In this document: one piece after another, positions 41,177 to 52,634 of the stretch
Numbering within the stretch: the stretch's first letter is position 1
How the letters are laid out: each line of letters opens with the position of its first letter
NCBI GenBank assembly: GCA_020310875.1
Contig: CM035416.1
Span: forward strand, 2,101,406 to 2,165,405
Source: Ceratopteris richardii
Taxonomy: Eukaryota; Streptophyta; Polypodiopsida; Polypodiales; Pteridaceae
Direction: 5' to 3'
Length of the DNA: 64,000 bases
Notes under the pieces: model-generated
What the model was told of the DNA's origin: nothing
Seen by the model: only the letters and a program-made list of their open reading frames with translations
Databases searched by the model: none
Translations under genes and position numbers: made by a program

Positions 41177-41762
41177 ACTGCATTTGCTATCAAAGTACAA
41201 AACAATAGGCAGTGTCAGGATTGGCTGAATTACCCCTACTTCAAGCCACCTACCGAGTTACCCACTGTTGGCTATAGCAGCGCATATGACTGTCAAAATT
41301 TTTGACATGATGCAAATGATATTTAAAGTCTTCCGACGCGTCAAGGCACCGCATGTAAACACCCCGGGATTTGAGCATGGTAACTTTGATCTAGTATATG
41401 ACATGAGCACAACGCCATCGCTCCGGGTGTGTTATGCCTGGCACTGTAGGATAAAATACCTCCCGGCATGCTACAAACAAACCTTTGAAGAGATGTTCAC
41501 CACCGGGTTTTGGGAATACCATTCCGAGGTATTCATCAGCAGGCCCACACATTTATTGCAACTTTTTGCCTGTGAGCGAATGGTTTATTCCACGCATTAT
41601 CAACTCCCGCCACCCGACGAACCGCAACCGATCGACTGAGAGAAGCTCGAGGCTGATCTGGCCCGAGGCATTCGAGTATCTGAGCACACCCTCGCTCACG
41701 ACCTCCTACAAAACTACATCCGGCAGACCGCACAACAAGGTTCTGTCGAGGACGACAGAAGC
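41177..41762 (+). pseudogene. C ORF3 C-terminal remainder, broken
   Basis: The conserved C-terminal part continues after TGA 41174. A small deletion near 41275, relative to B, shifts the frame. The open stretch 41268-41639 carries MTVKIFDMMQMIF, CYAWHCRIKYLPACYKQTFEEMF and RPTHLLQLFA. TGA at 41637 replaces a Trp codon that B retains, and the last residues run to the polypurine tract. Confidence 0.8.
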
Positions 41763-41776
41763 GAGAGGGAGGGGGG
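41763..41776 (+). promoter_or_regulatory. C polypurine tract
   Basis: GAGAGGGAGGGGGG directly precedes the 3' LTR start TGTTGG at 41777. It is the plus-strand DNA primer. Confidence 0.9.
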
Positions 41777-42425
41777 TGTTGGAAGCAGTCAGAGGCACAG
41801 ACGACATGGAAGCATGTAAAGACGGAGCAGGGAGCCAATCAGATCATTTTTTCAAACAACTATGTTTTTATTACCTCTTCAAACATCCAACAGTGATTTT
41901 CATCACTCTTGTAACATATGTAATATAGACAAAACCCCATTTTGTAATTCATAGCTCCATTTTGTGCAAGCCGAGGAGTCCTCGAGCTTGAGGAGCTTAG
42001 GTAGAATGCTCGTACCAAATTTCGTTATTTTTAGACATCGTTTACCCTTCCAAATAGCCTCTAAGACCTATTTTTTAACTAGGCCGGTCACTAGATGTGA
42101 AACTGGTCAAAACTAGTCTAGAAACTATAAAAAGAGCTAGAGAGCTCATTTTTGAGGTTGGTTCATGTTGGCTAGTGTGAGCTTAGAGCTAGTTTGAGCT
42201 TGTAATAGTGTTCTTGAGTAATAGAGCTAATTTCCCACCTTCCATTGTGTCTTGCTTGTCTCTTCATTGTGTGTGTGTATGTGTGTGTGCATTTCTATGC
42301 TTCTCACCTTCACTCTCACTTCATCTCACATTCACGATCTTCATATCACTCTTATCTCTTCCGCGGATTGACATTAAGGAGGTGGAGCTTCTTAACGTGG
42401 TTCTCACCATTGTGCTAGAGCAACA
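41777..42425 (+). repeat. Element C 3' LTR
   Basis: The 649-bp LTR is nearly identical to 25116-25776 but lacks the 12-bp duplication. It has its TATA box at 42125-42134, ends GCTAGAGCAACA, and is followed by the ATTGG duplication (42426-42430). Confidence 0.96.
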
Positions 42426-42430
42426 ATTGG

Positions 42431-44190
42431 TTTCTATTACTCATGGAGTACGACTTTGAAGTAGTAGTCAGGAAAGGAAAGACACATCTTAGAGCTTACC
42501 ACCTCTCGAGACTAACCTCAAGAGAAGCTCCTCAAGGGATAGCAGATGAATTACCAGATATATATCTGTTTAACCTTGAGATAGCACCAGAATGGGCCAA
42601 GCCTATAGTCCCTATTCTCACATATGGACCGAAGAATCCTAGGATAAGGATCAAGGAAGGAGAGATTACGAAGTCTCAAAGATATCAAATAATAGCAGGA
42701 AGTATATATAAACAGGATAATCAAAAGATTCTTGCTTATTGTGTAGATGAATCAGAACATGCGAATTGGTTGCAATTAGCACATGTAGGTGCATTAACGC
42801 AACATCAATCAAAACATCAAACATTACAAACTCTGCATAGACTAGGAGTATATTGGCCTTCGATGGAAGCAGATGTCTACAAGTTGTGTAAAGAATGCCA
42901 GATTTGTTGTGAAAGACCACCAGTAGAACATGCCACATTATATCACGTGTCTCTCACACCAGAATGGAGTGAACCTTTAGTAACATACTTGAGGACGAAA
43001 ACATTCCTTCAAGGAATGACCTTAGCACGAAAACGAAGTCTAGAGCAGGAAGCTCAAGACTATTCACTTATTGGTGATAACCTATACAAATGAGGACGAC
43101 ATGGATATTTGAGACAATGTGTTCATGAAAGTGATTATTTAAGCGTACTAGAGACTGCACACCAAGGTGTTGCAGGAGGTCATTTTGGACCTGATAGGAT
43201 AATCAAAGCCATCCTCTTTGCAGGATTATGGTGGCCCACTCTTCACATTGATGCACATACCTATGTAAAGAGATGTGATGTGTGCGAGAGAACTCAATTT
43301 CCTACTCGCAGAGATGAAATGCCATTGAAACCCATGATGGGAGGACGTGCATTCTCTAAGTGGGGTATAGACTTTGTAGGACCCATTAACCCCCCTGCAA
43401 AAGGTATACATGCGGAATACATTATTGTTGCGACGGATTATCTTACCAAATGGGTAGAGGCAAAGGCCACAAAAAAGAATGATGCACACACGATTGCAAA
43501 ATTCTTATTTGAAAATGTCTTTACAAGATATGGATTGCCTATAGAATTAGTGAGCGATCAAGGAACTCACTTTCAAAACCAGGACATTGAATATTTGTTA
43601 CAGGATTTTATGATGATTCACAAGAAATCCACACCATATCATCCTCAGGCCAATGGTCAAGCTGAAAGCACGAACAAGATCCTTTGTAACGCATTGATGA
43701 AACTCGTGAACAACAAACGTTCAGATTGGGACAAACAAATACACCACGTTGTTTGGGCATATCGAGTGGCCTACAAGATCGTACTCAATGCAACTCCCTT
43801 TCAGATGGTTTTTGGTCAGAATGTTGTGCTTCCTTTGGACTTCTTGATACGAACCCTTAAGGTTGCACAAGAACATCAGTGGACCGGCCATGAAATATCA
43901 GCAAGAATAATGGACTTGGAACGATTAGGAGAAACCAGGATGAAAGCAGCAGTAGGCATATACGCGGCAAAGAAACGACAGAAAGAATATTTTGACGCAC
44001 ATGTGAAGGATAAAGGCTTAAAAAGAAGGAGATTTAGTCCTAGTATATACGTTGAAACAACACGCACGGAAGTTAGAAAAGTGAGGTTATGGACCTATGA
44101 TCATTAACAAACTCTCGACAAGTGGAACGGTACAATTAGCCACCTTAGAAGGAGACATAATGCCTAATTACATTAGTGGCTGTAGAGTCA
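42431..44190 (+). pseudogene. pol: B pol part 2: RNase H end, tandem zinc modules, integrase
   Basis: Reading resumes right after the C insertion with FLLLMEYDFEVVVRKGKTH. The first zinc module (AHVGALTQH ... CQIC) and the second (AHQGVAGGH ... CDVC) are present. The core keeps GIDFVGP, ELVSDQGTHF and YHPQANGQAEST. TGA at 43091-43093 replaces Arg, and an extra base near 44020 shifts the GPY/F-like end. At about 44190, after ISGCRVK, the sequence jumps about 1 kb relative to C, deleting all of the second retropepsin-like domain. Confidence 0.92.
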
Positions 44191-44786
44191 AGTTTGTCCA
44201 TCGGACCTCTCAAACCCAACCACGAAGGAGTCAACCACAATAGAGGAACACAGACCGACCACCATATCAGATGACACATGGAGGAAAGCAGTATCAGTAT
44301 CACAAGGCAAGAGGCACGAGACAAATATGGGTGCCAAAGGGACAGAAACTACCAATAAATTTCACCAAAGTGGACATTGACAAGAAGAAGTTACGGCAGA
44401 ATCAGAAGCAATATCCAAAGCCTTCGCGACCTTCTTCTACGAGTACAAACATACGACAAATTTGGATCGCCAAGAAGTACCTTACGAATCGACCCACGCC
44501 CACGCAGATTTGGGTACCCAAACAGTGTATAATAGCTCAACCCTCAAGCCGTGTAATATATAACCCTCAGAAATCTCTTCACCATTTAACCCCACCACAC
44601 CCGATCTCACCTTTTGTCCCTCAGAAGAAACATTCCACTCGCTTAGAAACTCTTAGGAAATGGATACCGAAACGTATCCAGACGTCTTCTCCGACCCCTT
44701 ATCTAACATTACTCCCACCCCGACTAAACATTACCCTTGTAATAACTCATTCACGACTGAACCTTGTACAAATCCACACACTCTAA
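44191..44786 (+). pseudogene. B pol tail with WVPK motifs
   Basis: After the deletion the Gln/Arg-rich tail is seen, with the open part 44271-44786. It keeps four motif copies (QIWVPKGQ, QIWIAKKY, QIWVPKQC, RKWIPKRI) at the same spacing as C. This shows that the tail is conserved even where protease 2 is lost. Confidence 0.75.
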
Positions 44787-45035
44787 CCCAACATCACTTG
44801 TAATAACACCTCGTCAAAGAAATGTATGCATCATCTGAAGCATGTAGTTTTCTAGAGACCTGCATTAGCTCTGCAAAAAAACATTACATCAATCACTTCA
44901 CAACATATGGCTACACGGGTTACACATCGGCTATGGAAAGGGATTGCGGTCTCACTTTAATGGGATCATAATTAATTTCCATACTAATGTGTTGATCTTT
45001 TGTAGCAGATCTTCTCCATTTTTGCATCATCCATC
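44787..45035 (+). promoter_or_regulatory. B pol-ORF3 spacer with candidate 3' splice site
   Basis: CTAATGTGTTGATCTTTTGTAGCAG (44984-45008) precedes ATG 45036 by 27 bases and matches the element in C at all but one position. The rest of the spacer is conserved non-coding sequence. Confidence 0.55.
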
Positions 45036-48000
45036 ATGCAAACCGAAGAAGGACCTTCTAAAGCTGGCACCAGCATACCTATGGTCAATATTGGTGAACT
45101 ACTAGCTGAGCCCCATCCGACGACACAACCACCAGAGTTTCAGGGTTTCCCAGGACCTATGCCGATCGACGATCCTCCTCGAGGATATACTGAAAAGATT
45201 CATTGCAATTCTCACTGGTTCCAAGGGCTAGCAGGACCATTAGCGGATGCCGATTTCATTTTTGAAGCTAATTTGGCATTTGATACCCGTACTTGGGCCA
45301 AATACCAGTTTTTCTCAAGAGAGTTCGAAGGACTACAGAACACAGAAGACTTAACGCATGTTTGGGAGAGGCACCATTCCATGCCTACAGGTTACTGAAT
45401 CACCGTCACCTCAACCATCTCTTGAACAGTCTCCGACGGAAGCCACTCCAACGGTACAACCTATTCGTATACAGTTGTCTCGACCTGTCATTACAGAGGG
45501 CACTACTAGTACAGTCACTCCTCAAGCAGCCACAGCCCTAGGACCCCCTACCACTGCAGCAGAAGCTCCCACCACTATTGGTGCGGAAGCATTTTCTTTT
45601 CCGATTCCCAACTTGGAAGCGGAACCCATAGACACAACGTTTGATTTTGAAATGCTAGATGCTTTCTCCAATGAATTTCAGTTTTTAGAAGGCCAAATTT
45701 TCTCTCAGGAATATGAACGACCGAGCTATCCGGCTACTCCCCAGACCAACCACAAGGACAGGTAGTATCGAGTTTAGATGACGAAAGGACAGCAACAGAT
45801 GAAGATGAGGGCGATGACGAAGCCAGCCAAGGAACTCATGAATCCCAAGAACATGTACACACAGATGAACAAGGACAACAAACCGACACACAGGGTGATA
45901 CCAGTACACACGAAGATGAAACCTTTGAAGCCGCAGCCTATACGCTGGCCATCAAGAAATTATATCATACTATGGAAAAAGTTTGGGCGCGTAAGAAGTT
46001 GTCAGAAGAAGAGAGCCAAGCACTCATAGAACAAGAACTTGTCTCAGGTGGTTTCGAAGATTTATATATCAAAGGCTTCAAGGAACTTGTCAAATCAGTG
46101 GGATCTAACGAAGCCCTAAGATATCTGCAGAGGAAATCGTTACCGCAATTTGACCCTCCCAGAGTACGACTACTTTCAAAACCGGGCGAATACATTCGAG
46201 TGCCGACAAGTGCTCAACCATCCCAACAGGCACGAGAAGCACGTCTCATCCCTGAAGTTTCATTGGCAGAAGACACCATTATCATCGACTCCCCATCCCA
46301 CACCACTGCTGTACATACCACAGCTGTGGCCGAAGTACCCACCACCCCAACCGCTCCTCCTTCACCTCCCATCCATCCAGTCTCCCCCATACACCCTCCT
46401 TCTCCTAGAACGTCCACCTTCTTCCAAGGCGAAGTAGCAGAAGCCCTTGTAACATCCATTCCTCTCACCATGTCCACACCCACTCAACCTAGTCTACCTC
46501 CTAGGACGTCTACCTTTCCATCTAGTCCCTTTCTCCCTCCATCCTTCCCATCCTTCCCCACACTGCCAAGACACCTTTTCCCATTTCCACCTCCACTAAC
46601 CTTCTCTCCACTCTCACCTCCTCGACCCACCGTAATTCCTCTTTCCCCTTTCCACCAAGGCATAGAAGAGACCCCAAGTGTAACTTACTCTTCAACCTTT
46701 GTAAACCCTGTATTTACACCCACACAAGCACCCACTCTCATGCCATTATTCACAGTCACTGCACTTGACACCACGTCCAATGACATGGACATCTCACCGC
46801 CCACCGCACCACCACTCACTTCATTCATGGCACAACCATATTTAGGCAATTCACTTTTCTCCACAATAACCACGGCATCCACTTTCCCACCTCCATTCCC
46901 CATTTCCTTTTGCATCCACCCCCACTGCATCTTCACTTAGCACAACATTAATATTATCACCCACTATAGACACTGCATTCCGACAAATGTTCACATGCAT
47001 GACTCAAGTAAGAGATGAATTCGCATCTCTCGGCAATAATTACCGGACGTTGCAGCAGACAACGAATGATCTACAATCGCAGCTTAATTCAGTGTCTATT
47101 GAGAGTGCCTCACTAAACACTTGTTACCAAGAGCTACGAGAGGCTTATCATAAACTGGAATTAGAGAGTGAAGAAAAGACCAAAGAAGACACTGCTGATC
47201 TTGATAATTTGTTAAGGGCCCAGACGATTCGCAACGCAACGCTCACTAGGAACATGGGACTACTCAGACAACTCTTGGCAGTAGCGAAAGAAGAGAACCA
47301 GCACTTACAAGAACAGAACTGAGAAAATTTAGAAGCTTCTCTAGATCAGCCAGACCAATCATCAAGCCCTAGTCGTTTTAAGGCCGTGCCCTCATAATCG
47401 ATGAAGATGTTACTCGATGATCATGTCAGATTGCTAGACAAATACGACAGCATGAACGAAGAATATCCGAAACTGAAAGATCATAAATTAATCAAACTAA
47501 GAGCACCTGTACAACAAGGACTACCAGCTCCTGTGGACCCATCTCCTGAGATCTTAGAGGAACTCAACACAGTACGGGCCCAAGTATCAACCCTTCAATC
47601 ACAGATAGCAGTATATGAAGCACCACCCAGGCCAGATTCCCCACCAGAGCTACCAGTAGATGAAGAAACTATAACTATTCCGGTGGAGGAAACGTTTGAA
47701 GAAGCCTATGAGCCCCAACCCATCCCAGGCGGACGAGTCACGGTCGAAGGCCAGATGACTTACGAACTTCCTACTCCCGCATGGATGAAGACAATTGAAG
47801 AACTTGGCACAACACACTCAGCCAGAGTAGAGGCATAGTTACATGCAATGGCAATGATAGAAGAAAGAATTTTACAGTCACCATATTTTGCTCATTTGGC
47901 CCCTTGCAGATACATATCTGGGCATGAGCTACAATACAAAACCTATTTTATGTTAATGGTAGAATATCAATTGGCCATAGAGAAAGAAACAGGCAAGAAA

Positions 48001-48826
48001 CCATCTCATGCTACTCAATTTGAGCCTGACGATTTGCCACTGGATGCGCAGCAAGGAGAGATCTATCAACCAGATTGGCATAAAGATTTACTACAGAAAT
48101 ATCCTGAGATGATGAGTACATGGGTCAAGGCCCCTCTGCACTTAAAGTACAACCCATGTTGGGGACCAGTGCCACGTCGCCGCTCCTAGAAGGCATTTGC
48201 TATTAAAGTATAGAACAAGCAATGCTAGGATTGGCTCAATTATCCATATTTCAAGCCACCCACAGGACCACCAACAGTTGGATACATGAATGGAAACGAT
48301 TCGTCACTGGCTCCCTCGCTTAAAACATATGGATGATGTAGTAGCGCACATGACTGTCAAGATATTTGACATGATGCAAATGGTTTTCAAAGTCTTCCGA
48401 TGCGTCAAGGCACCACATGTAAACACCCCGGGTTTCGAGCATGGCAATTTCAATTTAGCTTATGACATGAGTACAAACCCATCGCTCCGGGTGTGTTATG
48501 CCTGGCATTGCAGAATCAAATACTTACCGGCGTGCTATAAGCAGACCATCAAAGAAATGTTCACAACCGGTTTCTAGGAATATCATTCCGAAGTGTTCAT
48601 CAGCAGGCCTACACACCTCTTGCAATTATTTGCCTGTGAACAGATGGTATATTCCACGCATTATCGACTCCCACCATCCGATGAACCACAACCCATTGAT
48701 TGGGAGAAACTCGAGGCAGATCTGGCCCGAGGAATTCGCATATCAGAACACACCCTCGCTCAGGAACTACTGTAGAACTATATCCGACAGACCTCACAAC
48801 AAGGTTCTGTCACGGATGACAGAAGC
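45036..48826 (+). pseudogene. B ORF3, broken
   Basis: The start is ATG 45036 (MQTEEGPSKA). The N-terminal region reads to HVWE, then a deletion at about 45367 (about 0.63 kb relative to C) joins it to the segment starting RHHSMP, in a shifted frame. Later open parts are 45358-45765, 45972-46940, 46987-47322, 47401-47838, 47848-48189, 48290-48577 and 48593-48775, interrupted by stops such as TAG at 47836 and TAG at 48187 (Trp in A), and by frameshifts. Domain order is as in C: globular, acidic, Pro-rich, coiled coil, conserved C-terminus. Confidence 0.85.
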
Positions 48827-48840
48827 GAGAGGGAGGGGGG
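48827..48840 (+). promoter_or_regulatory. B polypurine tract
   Basis: GAGAGGGAGGGGGG immediately precedes TGTTGGTAG, the B 3' LTR start, and is identical to that of C. Confidence 0.88.
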
Positions 48841-49480
48841 TGTTGGTAGTAGCCAGAGGCATAGAAGACACGGAAGCATGTAAAGACAGAGCAGGGATTC
48901 AGTCAAATCAATTTTTCAAAGAATTATGTTTTATAAATACTCTTCAAAACCCCCAACAGTGATTTTCATCACTTTTGTACCATATGTAACATAGAAAAAC
49001 CCTTTTTGTAATTTATAGCTCCATTTTGTGCAAGCCAAGGAGTCCTCGAGCTTGAGGAGCTTAGGTAGAATGAGCATACCAATTTTGGTTATTTTTAGAC
49101 ACCGTTTACCCTTTCAAATAGCATCTAGGACCTATTTTTTAACTATGCCGGTCACTAGATGTGAAACGGGTCAAAACTAATTTAGAATCTATAAAAAGAG
49201 CTAGAGAGCTCATTTTTGAGGTTGGTTAGTGTGAGCTTAGAGCTATTTTTGATCTTGTAAGAGTGTTCTTGAGCAATAGAGTTGAATTCTCACCTTCCAT
49301 TGTGTCTTGCTTGTCTCTTCGTTGTGTGTGTGTATGTGTGTGTGCATCTCTATGCTTCTCACCTTCACTCTCACTTCATCTCACATTCACGATCTTCATA
49401 TCACTCCTATCTCTTCCACGGATTGACATTAAGGAGGTGGATCTTCTTAACGTGGTTCTCACCATTGTACTAGAGCAACA
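48841..49480 (+). repeat. Element B 3' LTR
   Basis: The 640-bp LTR runs TGTTGGTAGTAGCC ... CTAGAGCAACA. It is clearly related to the C LTR, with scattered differences. The TATA-like CTATAAAAAG is at 49189-49198. Its last 255 bases match the 5' LTR remnant at 13920-14175. Confidence 0.93.
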
Positions 49481-49650
49481 ATATTGCACTTGTTGTATTC
49501 TGGTTTTTAGGTCATTCTTGTACATTCCTTTTTATGTAATAGAAGAAGAAGAAGAAGATCATTCTTCCTTGCCTCAATCTGTGTGTGTGCTTCTCCTTGA
49601 GAGTGAGAGTGTGTGTGTGAGCTCTCTTCCTTATCTCCTTCCTCATGACA
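49481..49650. mobile_element. Fragment X: unidentified LTR-like piece between B and E
   Basis: This 170-base sequence is not shared with the A/B/C/E/F elements. It has a GAAGAAGAAGAAG run, a GTGTGTGTGC-rich part, and ends CTCATGACA directly where E's ORF3 similarity starts. It resembles the end of a small LTR, and would be the remnant of an element that inserted in E and later received B. Its other half would lie left of the window. Confidence 0.35.
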
Positions 49651-50178
49651 TACCTTTCATGCTTCCCTTACCAAATTGTTCATCAATTTGAAGCGCTTCA
49701 GTTCATTACCTCTTGTAAGAGACGGTAGGACAAAGGTGCTATACCCCTTTTTTTGTTTACTAGGAGTGAGGGTGCTAATCAAGTATGGACATCATAGAAA
49801 GTCCAGCTTGGGTAGCTGAGTTTTGAAGTAATCATATAGTCTAGCCTTCTTCCATATTGGTTTCAACCCTTCATTGTTTTGAAGCCTCTCAAACTCTCTT
49901 GTAAAGAAGTGATATCGGCCCCAGCGTCCATTGAATTCAATTTCTGCCTCCCACAAATAAGTGCCTTCTACAAGAGGTCCTGCCATGTCAATGAACCAAT
50001 GCACGTTTTTGCTTATTGGCAATGTGTACCCATGGGGAGGATTCTGAATAGGTATTACATGTAATGCTCTCAACGCCTGTGGTCTTTCCTTTAACTCCTC
50101 CTCAATAGGGAGACTTTCAATGTCCACTATCTGAGGACTGGTGCCTGCCTAGGAGCTTGTTCCTGCAGCCTCGGCCAT
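49651..50178 (-). pseudogene. E ORF3 N-terminal part
   Basis: The start is ATG 50176-50178 (MAEAAGTSS), followed quickly by TAG for Gln. The open part 50127-49792 contains VHWFIDMAGPL, WGRYHFFTREFERLQN and LPKLDFL, matching A (8765-9154). Similarity continues with shifts to about 49651, where E is cut. Confidence 0.82.
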
Positions 50179-50411
50179 ATTGAAGGAGCTGGTCACCGGT
50201 TCTGTGAGAATATACAAATGAATGTTAACATTGCAAATGGACACCAGGTGGTCATGTGTCCCCGTCACAACATTAACATGAGTTTGTAGTGATAAGTTAG
50301 TTAGTCAGTGAGTGCTAGGTGATTATGGGTGTAGTTAGTGGATGAATTGTCCTATGAGCTAAATGGAAAGATGCAGTGTGAGAATGATGCAGTTAGTAGG
50401 TGGAGGTGAAT
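50179..50411 (-). promoter_or_regulatory. E pol-ORF3 spacer with candidate 3' splice site
   Basis: On the minus strand TTTGTATATTCTCACAG ends at 50202, about 24 bases before the ORF3 ATG. It is equivalent to TTTCTATATTCTCATAG in A. No gene is seen in the spacer. Confidence 0.5.
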
Positions 50412-51263
50412 TTACAAGTGGGGGATGGGGGGTTTATTACAAGCTTTGGGCAACCAAACACAGTGGATGGCTTTCGGTTTTAGTTCTCTGGAGACTCTCG
50501 AGGGCTTTGTGAGAGTTTCTACTTGGAAATGAGGCTTTTTAGGGACCCATTTACAAGTGATTCTACTCGTGCTCATGGGTGAATATGTGTTCATGCGTGA
50601 TGTATAAGAGTTGGTATCAGCTGTTCGAGTGAGGGAACCATGTTGTATAGGGTGTGGTTTATGTGTGGCTATTTGAGCCCACAAGCAAGCCTTAGGCACC
50701 CAAATTTGTCTTGATTGTGGGTCAGCCTTCATTGACTTCTTGGGTACCCAGATAGACCTTACTTTCGTAGAGGGATTTTTGAAAGACTTCTCATTAGTGT
50801 CGTGGTGATGACCACTAATATGAAGTTGAGCCAGAGGTTGTGGCTTAATCGCAACAGGATGCTCGCTTTTTCGCACCCACACTTGTGTGGATAGCTAAGA
50901 CACTTTTCTTCGTATTTTCTTTTGTCTTGTAGCATCGGTTGTCTGCTTCCTCTACATTTGGTACTCCTTTGATTGCCATGTTTCTACCACCTTTGGAAAA
51001 GAAGGGAGTTCCGTCGTATCCTCGACTTCTTTGTTGAGAAAAACATCCTTTTGCATCACATAATTTTGGACAAGAATAGCATCATCATCTTCATGTGTAC
51101 TCCTGGAAGGACCAGGAGTGTGTGCCTTTCCTAATTCCATGAGTGCTACACTTTATAACTCAATTGTAACGTGATTTTGATTCATCCAAACCTGAAGAAG
51201 TCCACTTCTTAGGTTGAGGTTGACTACGTGATCATAGATCCAGTCTTGGCCCAAGATAAGAGG
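50412..51263 (-). pseudogene. E end of retropepsin 2 and WVPK-motif tail
   Basis: The frame continues from the second retropepsin-like domain after a stop at 51264 (PLILGQDWIYDHVV follows the stop) through 51140-50952 and 50882-50412. The tail has SIWVPKKS, QIWVPKAC and CKWVPKKP, as in A. Stops separate the segments but the frame is the same. Confidence 0.75.
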
Positions 51264-52634
51264 CTAAGTGAGGTCTTCATCTTGACACACTAGTACTTTA
51301 ACTGTCAGTAAAACATCTTGAATGTAGAGGGGAAGTTCCACCTCGCCCATGCAAGCGGTCTCCATGCCTCCCAATCCTATGAGATATGCTTCTATAGGAT
51401 TGACACTTAATTTCAACTTTGGATAGTAAGAAAATTTAACAGCACTAGTGGCTGCACCTGAGTCAATCAAGGCCCTTACAGTCCTTGCACTCTTTCCTTG
51501 TCCTATCTCTAAGGTTACAAAAGGACGTCTATCAATCATTATATGAGAGCTAATACCTAAAACTTCACACATAGCCATATGATATCCTGGGTGCGCAAAG
51601 TCGTCTGTCCTAGGTTGATCTCTACCTTGTCTTCTCAACTTCACTCTTCGGATGCGTTCCAATGCTTCTGCCTCTTCTTGAATTTGCTTTTCCTCTTCTT
51701 TACATTTCTTTGCAGTATTGAGTCGATTTAACATCTCCTCGGTGAGGGGTTCCTAATATAACTTGACTCTGCATCCGCTAATGTAACTAGGAAGAACATC
51801 ACCTTCCAGTGTAGCTAATTGAATTGCTCCACTTGTAGAGATCCTATTGATAATCATGGGTCCATAGACTCTCTTCTCTAATTTCTGTGCATGTTGCTTC
51901 AATGTGTAGACTAGTACTAGATCTCCTGCCTTCAAGCCTTTATCCTTAACATGGGCATCAAAGTATGCCTTCTGTTTTTTCTTAGCTGCATATATTCCTG
52001 CTACAGCTCTTAGTCTTGTTTCACCTAGTCGTTCTAGATCAAAAATTCTAGAGGAGAGTTCATGCCCTGTCCAGTTATGCTCTTGTGCTACTTTCAATGT
52101 ACATATCAAAAAGTCTAATGGTAGCACTGCATTTTGGCCAAATACCATCTGAAAGTGCATGGCTTGGAGTACCATTTTATAGGCAACTCGGTATGCCCAA
52201 ACAGCATGGTGTACCTGTTTGTCACAATCAGAGCGTTTATTATTCACCAATTTAGTCAGCACATTGCATAGAAACTTATTTGTGCTTTCGGCTTGCCCAT
52301 TAGCTTGTGGGTGATAGGGGGCAGACTTCTTCTGTACTACCAAGAACTCTTGGAGAAGATTTTCAATAACTTCATTCAAGAAGTGAGTGCCTCTATCACT
52401 TACTAGCTCTATTGGCAGCCCGTATCTTGTGAACACATTCTCAAATAAGAACTTGGCTGTCGTTTGAGCATCGTTCTTCGTTGTGGCTTTTACTTCTACC
52501 CATTTGGTCAGATAATCAGTGGCAACAATGATATATTCAGCATGTGAACCCTTGTCTGGGGGATTAACAGGGCCTACAAAGTCTATTCCCCACTTAGAGA
52601 ATGCACGTCCACCCATCATAGGTTTCAATGGCAT
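51264..52634 (-). pseudogene. pol: E integrase core and retropepsin 2
   Basis: The integrase core 52634-51753 has GIDFVGPVNPP, ELVSDRGTHF and YHPQANGQAEST, then a GPY/F-like VYGPMIINRIS. TAG at 51753-51755 replaces Gln and the same frame goes on to the charged linker and ALIDSGAATSAVKF (near 51470), the second retropepsin-like motif. Confidence 0.9.

Larger units (their letters stand above)
25116..42425 (+). mobile_element. Element C: complete 17.3-kb Ty3/gypsy LTR retrotransposon
   Basis: C is bounded by LTRs with TGTTG...CAACA ends and by 5-bp ATTGG duplications. It holds a tRNA-Asp primer site, a 1.9-kb leader with the palindromic array, one gag-pol frame of about 9.4 kb, a third ORF and a polypurine tract. 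Damage is light: a TAA at 30916, a TAA at 33721, a short deletion with frameshift near 35925, and three lesions towards the end of ORF3. It is the best reference copy in the window. Confidence 0.97.
13920..49480 (+). mobile_element. Element B: Ty3/gypsy LTR retrotransposon, host of three insertions
   Basis: B is a family-2 element. Its 5' LTR is cut by element A, so only its last 256 bases are in the window. Its gag is split by a copia element (16217-20709) and its RNase H by element C (25116-42425). Without the insertions B would be about 14.1 kb, compared with 17.3 kb for C. The gap is accounted for by three internal deletions near 23185 (about 1.45 kb), 44190 (about 1.0 kb) and 45367 (about 0.63 kb). 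Its 3' LTR ends at 49480, and the expected target duplicate would be ATATT (49481-49485) with its partner left of the window. Confidence 0.93.

Noticed and set aside
49500..49690. Protein-coding gene in the gap between B and E
   Set aside because: The frame there starts in B's LTR and runs through simple repeats, and its last bases are the reverse complement of E's ORF3.
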